Source: Sodalis ligni (GTDB lineage: Bacteria; Pseudomonadota; Gammaproteobacteria; Enterobacterales; Enterobacteriaceae). Taken from it: a stretch of 64,000 bases of DNA. The stretch covers positions 2,418,337-2,482,336 of the forward strand of contig NZ_CP075169.1 in the NCBI RefSeq assembly GCF_016865525.2, in the 5' to 3' direction. The notes under the pieces were generated by a model. That model had not been told where the DNA came from and did not search any database. It saw only the letters and a list, made by a program, of their open reading frames with translations. This document shows positions 48,666 through 57,395 of the stretch, piece by piece. Each line of letters opens with the position of its first letter. The first letter of the stretch is position 1. The translations under genes and the position numbers were made by a program.

Positions 48666-50260
48666 TTATTCCGCAGTAAGATCCACATTCCAGGGTAGGA
48701 GTTCTGCCACCCGGTTTATCGGCCAGTCTGCCAGAACGCTGAGGACATGACGCAGATACGCTTCAGGATCGATGCCGTTGAGTTTGCACGTGCCGATCAG
48801 GCTATACAGCATCGCACCCTGTCGCCACCATGATCTGAACCGAAGAAGAGGTAGTTCTTTCTGCCCAGGGTGACGGCTCTCAGGGTGCGCTCTGCCGCAT
48901 TGTTGTCTATTTCCACCAGACCGTCTTCGCAGTAATAACACAAGGCATCCCATTGATTCAACGCGTAACCGAAGGCCTCGCCCAGCCGCGATTTTTTCGA
49001 CAGCGTCAGCATCTTTTCTTGTATCCAGTCATGCAGTGAGACCAGCAACGGCTTGCTGCGCGCCTGCCGTGCCTTCAGTCGCTCCTCTGCCGCAAGTCCC
49101 CGGATTTCGGCTTCGATGATATACAGTTCACGGATACGCACCAGCGCTTCCTCCGCCGTGCCCGCACTTTTCGTTCGGATATACACGTCGTGGATTTTTC
49201 TCCGGGCATGAGCCCAGCAGGCCGCTTCCTTGAGTGGGCCGCCTTCGCGTTCATCGCTGAACAACGGGTCATAGCCGGTATACGCATCCGCCTGCAGCAC
49301 GCCATAGAAGTCACGAAGATGATGCTTGGGATGTTTTCCCTGCCGGTCCGGCGAGTAGGCGAACCAGACCGCCGGCGGATCTGATGAACCGGCATTACGA
49401 TCATCCCGGACGTAGGTCCATAGACGACCGGTTTTGGTCTTTTTCTTGCCTGGCGCCAGTACCGGCACCGGCGTGTCATCGGTATGAAGTTTGCCGGTGG
49501 CCATGACGTAGTGGTAAAGGGCTTCTTCCAGCGGCGCCATCAGACGGCAGCACGCATCCACCCAGTTCGCGAGCAGCGCCCGGCTCAGGTCCACACCGTG
49601 ACGCGCCAGGATTTCCGTCTGGCGATACAGCGGCACATGCTCGGCATACTTCGAGGTCAGCACGCGGGCCAGCAGACCGGCACCGGCGATGCCCCGATCG
49701 ATGGGGCGCGTTGGCGCTGGAGCTTCAACGATACAGTCGCACTTCACACAGGCTTTTTTCACCCGGACGGTACGGATAACTTTCAGGGCGCTGCGTATCA
49801 GCTCAAGCTGCTCCGCGCTCGTTTCACCCAGGTAGTCCAGCCGACCGCCACATTCCGGGCAACAGATTTCTGTGGGCTCCAGACGGTTTATCTCACGGGG
49901 AAGAGATTCAGGAAGCGGGCGACGGTGCCGGGAGTGACGCAACTGGCGGGGAACCTGCGGGTCATCCACCCGGCCGGTGCGCCGGTCGCTGTCCTGTTCA
50001 CTCTGCTCGAGTGCCGTTTGTGCGTTGTCAACCTCACGCAGCAGCTTTTCCGAGGAGGCACCGAACAGCATCCGACGCAACTTATCCAACTGCGCGCGCA
50101 GGCGTTCGTTTTTACGTTCTTCCTCTTCTACCTTTTCCTCCGCCCGCGTCAGCGCCTGGCGCAGGAAGGCCTCAGTCTCCTCAACGAGACTGAGTTGCTG
50201 GTCTTTTTGGTGAAGCTGCCGTTCCAGTTCAGCGATACGGGCGAGATAGTCCTGACTCAT
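48666..50260 (-). pseudogene. tnpC: IS66 transposase TnpC, frameshifted near the C-terminus
   Basis: The first 487 residues are intact: a leucine-rich coiled coil (about 1-90), the zinc-finger-like CCPECGG (about 145), an Asp in LHTDDTPVPV, LQADAYTGYDPLF, and the Glu/Asn region VEIDNNAAERTLRAV. After FFGSDHGGDR a missing G (CCC run at 48817-48819 on the plus strand) causes an early stop. The remaining 45 residues (LYSLIGTCKLNGIDPEAYL, RHVLSVLADWPIN) follow in the next frame to 48666. Confidence 0.9.
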
Positions 50261-50290
50261 GCCCCCCTTTATAATGCAGCAGTGATTTTT

Positions 50291-50638
50291 TTACAACATT
50301 GTCAGTGAGTTAAGGCGTGTCGTTTTAGGCTGGCGCCAGTCCAGCTTGTCCAGTAGCATAGCCAGTTGAGACCGGGTGAGCGTGATTTTGCCGTCGCGAA
50401 CCGTCGGCCAGACGAACTGACCCTGCTCCAGACGTTTAATGAACAGACACAGACCGTCCGCATCCGCCCAAAGGATTTTCACCATGTCGCCACGGCGGCC
50501 ACGGAAGATGAACAGGTGGCCGCAAAAAGGGTTCTCATTGAGAGCCTGCTGTATCTGTTCACCGAGACCATTAAAGGACTTTCGCATGTCGGTCACGCCG
50601 GCAACCAGCCAGATTTGGGTTCCAGAGGGTGGGATCAT
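50291..50638 (-). CDS. tnpB: IS66 accessory protein TnpB
   Basis: This 115-residue IS66 Orf2 family protein begins MIPPSGTQIWLVAGVTDMRK, with the conserved GHLFIFRGRRGDMVKILWAD and LEQGQFVW segments. It is complete. Its ATG overlaps the restored tnpA stop (ATGA), as is usual in IS66 elements. It is required for transposition in this family, but its biochemical role is not well defined. Confidence 0.92.
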   Translation of the reverse strand: MIPPSGTQIWLVAGVTDMRKSFNGLGEQIQQALNENPFCGHLFIFRGRRGDMVKILWADADGLCLFIKRLEQGQFVWPTVRDGKITLTRSQLAMLLDKLDWRQPKTTRLNSLTML

Positions 50639-51068
50639 CCTCGGGCACTCCCGGTCAGTTCCCGAAGCACAACCGTCAACAGTTCCGGGAGAGATTTTCC
50701 AGCGTCATTTTGCCGGACCGGAACTCGATACAACAGGATGGAGCGCTGACTGCTGCGGGTAATGTTGCTCGGGAATGCCGGGTTTTATCAACAGCGGTGT
50801 CCGATGTCGGCAACTCGGGTATCACTTCAACCGGCAATAACGCCGGTTTTGATGGCGACGTCACCGTGGCCGGCAGGCGCCGGGATATACGACCTTCCTG
50901 CTGCCAAAGTCGTAACCATTTAAAGATAAGGTTACTGCCAACGCTATTCTCGCGGGCGATTTGGGAAACATTGGCACCAGGCTGGGATGCCAATTCAACC
51001 ATGCGCAGTTTAAATTCATTGGAATAGACGTTACGGGGATCGTTACGCCAGTTCGCGAGATTATCCAT
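50635..51068 (-). pseudogene. tnpA: IS66 accessory protein TnpA, C-terminal frameshift
   Basis: The helix-turn-helix part (VYSNEFKLRMVELASQPG, then VSQIARENSVGSNLIFKWL) is intact. After KMTLENLS one C is missing (GGG run at 50687-50689 on the plus strand), giving an early stop. The next frame reads PELLTVVLRELTGSARG to a stop overlapping tnpB, the normal end. Confidence 0.88.
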
Positions 51069-51348
51069 GAATAGAGCTCTTTCTAAATGAGACGGAGCTC
51101 TAACCTACCCATCCTGGGGCCCATATAACAGACGGCGCTGGCTTTACGCTTACTGTCTATCAACAGGGAAACGGATTTTAACGAAGACCTGGATCTTGAT
51201 TCGGTATTATTTGTACAGTTTTTATTAGTGCTGGAGGAAAAGATTCCTGGCTTGTTGTTTGAACCTGACCAAATCAATCAGGAGGCATTTAATACGGTCG
51301 GAAAATTGATCGATTGGATTGAGCAGCACCTCCAATTGGAGAGTTCAG

Positions 51349-51966
51349 ATGTCTGAGAACGAGTTTAACCGGATTCACTGTCTGTTTATGAACCACGAGC
51401 CGGCAGAGGCCGTTAGGCAACTACGTGACGAATTTGCCGATCGGCTGAGTGGATTATTTAGCGGAGGACATCAACTCCAGCCGGGAAACGGGGCGGTAGA
51501 TATTCGGGGGGTGAGTGAGTGGGACCGTGTGCTGGCTTATCTCGGCCTTTCTCTTCAATACAACGAAGAGGAAAGTTCGAAAGCTGACAATGCGACCCAG
51601 CTTATTGCCTCAGTTGCCGCTCGTATAGGGCTATTGATGCGCGTGCTGGAAATGAGCTGGAGGCATTTATCCACACGAAAAAGCTTTGGTATTAAAACCA
51701 CAAGGCATCAATTGGTTAAGGCTGAGTTTGCCGATATCAGCAGCCAGGCGGGTTTGCTTTTATTGCAGTGGCGGATGCGACTTGCCATAGGGGACTTCGA
51801 GGGAGTGGAGGCGGATCACTGGCATATAACGGTGCTCACCAACAGGGCGGAAAAATTGATGGGTGGCCATGGTTATCTGCTTGGTGCAACCCACACACTT
51901 TCTTACCTTTCCATGATGATTTACAGCCTGTATGGCAAAACGGCGGGTCATTACGCGATGCCGTAG
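51349..51966 (+). CDS. Short acyl-CoA-dehydrogenase-like protein
   Basis: From ATG 51349 (overlapping the ACP stop) the protein has 205 residues. The C-terminal 120 match the ACAD C-terminal four-helix domain: RKSFGIKTTRHQLVKAEFAD, then RAEKLMGGHGYLLGATHTLS. The N-terminal and middle FAD/substrate domains of full ACADs (about 380 residues) are missing, and the first 80 residues do not look like them. It may be a truncated dehydrogenase-like partner or dehydratase in the ACP pathway. The intact frame in a decayed neighbourhood is notable. Confidence 0.7.
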   Translation: MSENEFNRIHCLFMNHEPAEAVRQLRDEFADRLSGLFSGGHQLQPGNGAVDIRGVSEWDRVLAYLGLSLQYNEEESSKADNATQLIASVAARIGLLMRVLEMSWRHLSTRKSFGIKTTRHQLVKAEFADISSQAGLLLLQWRMRLAIGDFEGVEADHWHITVLTNRAEKLMGGHGYLLGATHTLSYLSMMIYSLYGKTAGHYAMP

Positions 51967-51989
51967 TGTGAGGGCGGACAGGAGGAAAT

Positions 51990-53341
51990 ATGAATACTTC
52001 ATCAGAAATGGTTCTGTCACAGCGCCAGAGCATTAGCAAGGATGTCGCGGACCTCCTGAAGCTGGCCTGGCCGATGATTATTGTGGCCGTTGCGGTCTCT
52101 TTTTCGCAAAACATCCAAACGGCTATTTTCGGGCATGGTAGCGAGACTGACTCGATTTATTTGCTTTCGATGATTCAGCCCTTCAGTTTTATGTATCTGG
52201 CAATCCTGGAATGCCTGGCTATTACTAATCAGGTATTCAGTGCCAGGTCCCTGAATCTTTGGTCCAGGCAGAAGGTACTGACGGCGACATCAATACTGGC
52301 AACAATGGGTATCCTGATTGTAGCGTTGCTAAGTGGCGCAATATTCATCTCCTCCCCCCTGCTGCAGAAACTGCTCCCGGTCGCAGGAGCTGATTTTTAT
52401 TCGTCAGTGCTTCCGCTCTACTTCCTGTCGATGTTACCGTTCATTCAACTTGAGATGTGTAACAGCGCACTCAGAGGCCAGGGGAACAGCGCGTTAAGCA
52501 TGGTCCTGGTCATTACCTACATCGTTCTGAACGCCCTGATTTGCTACATCTGCTATCGGGTTTACGAGCTGGGTTTCTATGCCATTATCGTGGCGAATGC
52601 CTTGGCATCCGGATTGCTCATTCCCGCTGCTTTATGGCTGGTCTGGCGGATAGGTCATCGAGTGCAGGATGATCGGCCTGGCGCATTTGTACCGCGACTC
52701 ACAGGGTTGCTGTTGCAGGTGGGGATGCCGATTTTCGCCTCGTTAATTGTACTTTTTTTCAGCTCGCTGCTTATATTTCCGCTGATTGGGACACTTGGTG
52801 AACAGTATGCCGCCGCCTTCTTGATAATTACAAAGATCAGGATGTTTATTGTTATCCCCGCGGTGGCCTGTGGCTCGGCCCTAGCCATATTGATTAATCA
52901 ACGGTTGTCCGTCAGTACCGGCGAGGACCTAAAACGGTTACTGCATCGCGGGCTGGCATTTATCAGTCTTCTGTATATTTTATTCACATTTGGCGTCTAC
53001 TTCAGTGAAGCAGTGCTGATAAGTCTTCTTTCCGGTGATGCGGTAATTCAGGCTGCCAGCAGTCATATGATAGTGAGTTTATTGCCCACCTTCTTCCTTA
53101 CTTCCTTTGTTGCATCTTTACAAGCGTTGCTGGAACAGCTGGAACAAGCCCGCCGGGTGTTGGTTTTAACCGTGATTATTGAACTGATTACGGTCACGAT
53201 TTTACTAGCCGGGTGGCATTATTTTTCACAATTAGAAACGATTATGAATTTCATCATCATTTTAACCTAATTTATTTTGTAGCGTTTGCCAGGGAATACT
53301 GGCGGTTGGCAAATAAAATCGGGAGCGAGAATGTTTTATAG
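51990..53341 (+). pseudogene. MATE-family multidrug/metabolite exporter, C-terminal frameshift
   Basis: Twelve hydrophobic helices and MATE-like motifs are present, including LLKLAWPMIIVAVAVSFSQN at the start and the half-repeat LLQVGMPIFASLIVLF (about residue 235). The open frame of 426 residues stops at 53270. One added base near 53262-53268 extends it as LIYFVAFAREYWRLANKIGS to a stop at 53341, which overlaps the hydrolase start at 53331. Loss of about 25 C-terminal residues might be tolerated. It is probably the exporter of the operon's product. Confidence 0.78.
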
Positions 53342-54332
53342 TTTCTTTTACCCGATTCTTCTCATTTTCTCGTTGATCCACCAGAATTATCTCCGGATTT
53401 TGGTCATGATGAGGCTGCGTCCGTCCCTGTTAACGAGGGCAAGAATCAGGCCCGCTACGCATTATATCCGCGCATGTCGGTTAATCAGTTTATTCGACCT
53501 GTATTTTTTGCATGCGATTTCTTCCTATCTCTCCGCTTTGTACGCATTACGTTTATTTGAAAAAACCCGGCCTCTGCCTTATAAGAAGGGGGAAATGGAG
53601 CTGCTCAGTCACTGTCTGCAGGAGGATCTGTTCTGGCGGCGGGCTTTTGTGAAAATTTTATTTACCCGCAATCCAATCAGCATGCGGAGAAAGTACTGCT
53701 GTTACATGGGTGGGACGGCCGTAGCATTATGTTCAGGCAACTTGCGCAGCGCCTGCAAACCCAGGGATACATCGTGTTTGCGCCAGACCTGCCGGCGCAC
53801 GGCATTTCCCTGGTAAAAAGTGTCTTTCTACGATCTTTCCCAAGTTGTGATGTGCATAGAACATCACTACGGACCTTTCTCAGTAGTCATTGGTCATTCA
53901 ACGGGTGGGTTAATAAGTTGTATGGCAGCGTTACAGGGTTTGCTGTTTAAAGAATGATTTTAATCAGCAGCCCTGCAGCTACGGTAAAATGATGGATAGA
54001 TATGTTTTCAGTAATAAACTCCCCAAACGTATTGCTGGAACAATGAAACGGCTCTATCAGTTACGTTACGGTGTCCATCCTGATGTAATTGGCCCCGAAT
54101 TGATCGGGGCAATTACTAACCCTGTGCTGATATTGCATGATAAGGGAGACGTAAGTATCGATTCATCTGAGGCATTGATACTCAACCATGCCTTGAAAAA
54201 AGTGAATTAATCTTAACTGAAGGTAAGGGACACAATGGCGCCTTACGTGATTCCGTTGTATTTGGTCATATTTCTATTTTCTTAAGCAATACCGAAAAGA
54301 AAATTATTCATCTATCCAGAATCCAATTTTGA
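53331..54332 (+). pseudogene. Alpha/beta hydrolase, at least four frameshifts
   Basis: A hydrophobic N-terminus (MFYSFFYPILLIFSLIH) is followed, in changing frames, by the hydrolase core: KVLLLHGWDGRSIMF, FAPDLPAHGIS, the nucleophile elbow VVIGHSTGG, ISSPAATV, PVLILHDKGDVSID with the acidic residue, and the catalytic His in GKGHNGAL. Single-base breaks occur near 53670, 53825, 53955 and 54200. The gene is clearly dead. It closes the KAS III-ACP operon, where it may have released or hydrolysed the product (inference). Confidence 0.7.
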
Positions 54333-54395
54333 GATTGCGCCTGTTGAAAAAAATAAATCAAAAGTTTGATAAAGAACTTTATTTTATACTGTCAA

Positions 54396-54940
54396 TTAAA
54401 AATGCCGGAGGTTGCTAATCAGCATCTTTCGTGAAAAGCTGTTTCTTTTAATGCCGAAAATAAAATCATAATCAGAAGATTCTTTCTTTATTATAGGGCT
54501 TACTGTTTTCTTCACACATTGCTTAAATTTAAGTGGTGACTCCTTATAGGTTTTAGTGAAACTTCTGGAAAAATGGGGCAGTGAGGAAAACCCACAAGCA
54601 TAGCTGATATCCGTCAATGACCATTCAGGCGCCAGGTGTATAAACTCTCTGGCCAGGGCCAACCTGACCTTCCACATCCATTTTATCGGCGTGACGTCGT
54701 AAAAGAGGTTAAATATCCGACAAATATCGAATCGGGATTTTCCACAGATATTTTCCAGGTCTTCCAGTGTGATTTCCTCAGAGATATTTTCAACTATATG
54801 GTTGATGACTTTAACAATACACAAGGCTTTCTCAGTGTGGGCATGTTTACCATAGATAGCCAAATGTCGTTTATCAAGATCGTCCATTATTTCCTGTGAG
54901 AAAAAGTGTTTTCACCATGCGAAAATTTACGTTCCAGCAT
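54396..54940 (-). pseudogene. Short AraC-family regulator, one frameshift after the start
   Basis: An HTH-only AraC protein of about 181 residues. The likely start is ATG 54940, with a strong AAGGAG five bases upstream (MLERKFSHGENTF). One T is missing in the run at 54901-54905 (plus-strand As), after which the open frame MDDLDKRHLAIYG begins at 54887. The helix-turn-helix pair spans about residues 45-140 of the restored protein, with LEDLENICGKSRFDICRIF and ISYACGFSSLPHFSRSFTK. It may control the biosynthetic operon it faces or the efflux operon behind it. Re-initiation at 54887 could still make a working protein. Confidence 0.7.
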
Positions 54941-55369
54941 ATTTACTCCTTCTGCGAAAGTTCATAGCGAGTAATTTTTCTTATCAATACCATATGTTTC
55001 TGGCCGTTATGAATTCAGCAATTGCTATGCCAGTTTTCTTATATCTTAACCTGTTGTTTAGCATTGCTATTTTTCGTTATCGCGATTTGGGAAAAATAAA
55101 TCCCATTTTCGAAACGATTCAATGGTAGGAATTAATTTTCTGTCTCAATAGTGGGATTTTCAATCATTTGTGGGATTGAGCATGAAAAACAGGTCATACA
55201 CGGGTTGTTATCCCAGTGGCAGTTCCATAAATGAGATTCATACCTTGGTTGATTAAATGCACAGCAAAAGACATCGAGAATAATTGTTTAAATTTCAATA
55301 TGATAATTAATTTTCGGCGTTGGCATGAAAAGTGCTTTGTATTGAGAGGTTATCAAAAAAGGTATCATT
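54941..55369. other. AT-rich regulatory region with TGGGATT repeats
   Basis: No gene is visible. TGGGATT occurs at 55152-55158 and 55171-55177, 19 bases apart, and inverted (AATCCCA) at 55099-55105. These lie about 150-240 bases upstream of the sigma-54 promoter at 55321, a position typical for NtrC-type activator sites. Confidence 0.5.
55321..55336 (+). promoter_or_regulatory. Sigma-54 promoter of the efflux operon
   Basis: TGGCATGAAAAGTGCT has GG and GC ten bases apart and matches the -24/-12 consensus at nearly all positions. It lies 34 bases before the HlyD-like ATG at 55370. An NtrC-like regulator and a histidine kinase are encoded downstream in the same operon direction. Confidence 0.75.
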
Positions 55370-56618
55370 ATGGATATTTCAATCCCTCAGTCTGGGAATA
55401 AATTAACACTAAAACGGTATCGGAACGCTATCGCTGGCGGGGTGTTGCTGCTGGCACTACTGATAACCATCTATAACTATCGTTTTCACCCTATAAAATT
55501 TCGCGTGGCAGCGTGGCTATTGCGGAAGTGAAATACGGGGATTTCGCGGTAGAAGTGCGTGGCAATGGGGTACTGTTGCCACAGGATATTAATTGGGTTG
55601 CGGCCAATGTCGATGCGCGGGTGGAAGAGGTGATATATAAGCCCGGCATGAAGGTCAGTAAGGGCCAATTATTGGTAAGAATGAGTAACCCGGCGCTAGA
55701 ACAGCGATTGCAGGAGAATCAGCTTGAACTTGCTGCGCGCCGGGCAGAAACCGAGGCGACCAACGCCGAGTTGCAAAATAAAATCCTTAACCAAGAAGCG
55801 TTAATATTTGATGCTAAGAGTCGGTTACTCAGTTCAACCACGCTTCTAGCCGCGCAAAAAAAATATATTGCCGCCGTTACGATGCTGGAATATGACACCA
55901 CGCGTATTAATACTGAGCAGTTGCGTAATAAGTTGAGTTTTGAAGAGATACGATTGAAAACCCTTAAAATGAGTGTGGAGGCCGATATTAAAGCGAACAC
56001 AATGCGCCTTAACAAATTGGAGTCCCTAGTGTCACTGAGCCAGGAAGAAGTGAATTTGCTCAATGTGACCTCTCCTATCGACGGCATTTTACAGGATGTT
56101 AAAGTCCAGGTGGGGCAGCGTGTGACAATAGGCAGTGATATTGCACGCCTGGCAAAAGAAAAAGAACTCTATGCCGAACTCAAAGTGCCCGAATTACAGT
56201 CAAGGGACCTGGCTGTCGGCCAGCCGGTTACGATTAACACCGGCCGCAGCCAGTTTTCCGGTGAGTTGTCCAGGGTAGACCCTGCAGTCACTGATGGCAC
56301 GGTCAAAGTTGACGTGATCTTTACTCAACCGCTGCCACAGGAAGCACGCCCCGACCTGAGCGTTGATGGATTGATCGCGGTGACAAAATTAACCATTCGC
56401 TCTATGTTGAACGTCCGCCTTTCGCGCAGAATAACTTACCCTCTATGCTTTATAAGCTGGATGATAAAGGACGCTCTGCGACCAAAATGAAAGTTAACTT
56501 TGGACAAGGTTCAGCGGACTACATCCAGATCACCAGCGGACTGCGTGCTGGCGACAAAATTATTCTCAGTGACAGCACCGCCTGGCAGGGTGCCGACCGA
56601 ATTGAGATCACAAAGTGA
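55370..56618 (+). pseudogene. HlyD-like periplasmic adaptor of an ABC efflux system, two frameshifts
   Basis: From ATG 55370 a membrane anchor (about residues 23-40, GGVLLLALLITIYNYRF) precedes the first break at AAAA 55495-55498. The next frame has the biotinyl-lipoyl half-motifs ARVEEVIYKPGMKVSKGQLL and VTSPIDGILQDVKVQVGQRV around a coiled coil (about 75-185). A second missing base near 56387-56392 moves reading to the frame ending at 56618 (GSADYIQITSGLRAGDKIIL). The restored length of about 416 residues is normal. The stop overlaps an ATG in the ABC gene frame (TGATG). Confidence 0.8.
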
Positions 56619-56674
56619 TGCGGACGACATCTGCAAACGACACCTGCAAACGGAACAATGTCTTGGAGAAGATA

Positions 56675-57394
56675 ATGATGGGACCCTTGGTAGAACTGAA
56701 AGATGTGAATAAAATTTTTCTGACCGATGAAATCGAAACACATGCTCTGAGCAAAATCACACTCACGATTTCAAAAGGGGAATACGTGGCAATATCAGGC
56801 CCCTCCGGCTGCGGCAAATCAACTCTGCTCTCGATTTTAGGTCTGTTGGATGTGGCTTCGACTGGCACATATCAATTAGGTGGCCACAATGTTGAAAATA
56901 TCTCCAAGAAACAGCGTGCCCTGGTGCGCAACCGCGACATCGGCTTCATCTTCCAGTCCTTCAATCTGATAAGCGATTTAACAATTGAGGAGAATGTGTC
57001 TTTGCCCCTGACCTACCGCAAAGATATCACCAAAGCGCAACGGCAACAGAAGGCGACTGAAGCATTGGCTAAGGTCAATATGTCCCACCGCGCGCGCCAC
57101 TTTCCTTCGCAACTCTCAGGTGGACAGCAACAGCGAGTCGCCGTGGCCCGGGCTATTGTGGGCAATCCGTCGATCATTCTTGCGGACGAACCCACAGGCA
57201 ATCTGGATTCGCACAACGCGGAAGCGGTGTTGAATATTCTTGATGATTTGCATCAGGAAGGCGCCACCATCTGCATCGTTACCCATGATCCCCGCTCGGC
57301 AGAACGTGCGCAGCGCAGTATTGTGCTCTCTGACGGACAGGTTGTTGGCGATGGGGAGCTGGCGCGGGAACTCACCCTGATAAAGGAAGCCTAA
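56675..57394 (+). CDS. MacB/LolD-type ABC transporter ATPase
   Basis: This 240-residue ATPase is intact. Walker A is GPSGCGKST, the Q-loop is in IFQSFNLI, the signature [14 protein letters not shown], Walker [13 protein letters not shown] and the H-loop His in CIVTHDPR. The [10 protein letters not shown] form marks the MacB/LolD/FtsE group. GGAG seven bases before ATG 56675 favours this start over the in-frame ATG 56615. It powers the FtsX-like permease that follows two bases after its stop, in a tripartite exporter with the HlyD-like protein. Confidence 0.9.
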   Translation: MMGPLVELKDVNKIFLTDEIETHALSKITLTISKGEYVAISGPSGCGKSTLLSILGLLDVASTGTYQLGGHNVENISKKQRALVRNRDIGFIFQSFNLISDLTIEENVSLPLTYRKDITKAQRQQKATEALAKVNMSHRARHFPSQLSGGQQQRVAVARAIVGNPSIILADEPTGNLDSHNAEAVLNILDDLHQEGATICIVTHDPRSAERAQRSIVLSDGQVVGDGELARELTLIKEA

Positions 57395-57395
57395 G

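Larger units (their letters stand above)
48636..51153 (-). mobile_element. IS66 family insertion sequence with 8-bp target duplication
   Basis: The 2518-base element is bounded by inverted repeats that both begin GTAAGCGTA and share CCAGCGCCG after a few mismatches (48636 onwards; 51153 backwards). The direct repeats TGTCTATC at 48628-48635 and 51154-51161 are identical, the 8-bp duplication typical of IS66. It encodes tnpA, tnpB and tnpC on the minus strand. As written, tnpA and tnpC each lack one base, so the copy appears immobile unless these are sequence errors. Confidence 0.92.
48570..51356 (+). pseudogene. Acyl carrier protein gene split by IS66
   Basis: Removing the element at 48636-51153 and one copy of the 8-bp target duplication joins codons 1-22 (48570-48635, MLNLLSAVNEAINDVMSETV) to codons 23-86 (51162-51356, NRETDFNEDLDLDSVLFVQ). 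The result is an intact 86-residue ACP. The phosphopantetheine site is Ser in LDLDSVLF. The stop overlaps the next gene's ATG (51349). The perfect repair shows that the gene was functional when the element arrived. Confidence 0.85.

Noticed and set aside
49484..50308. 274-codon plus-strand frame opposite IS66 tnpC
   Set aside because: Antisense shadow of the transposase; no independent support.
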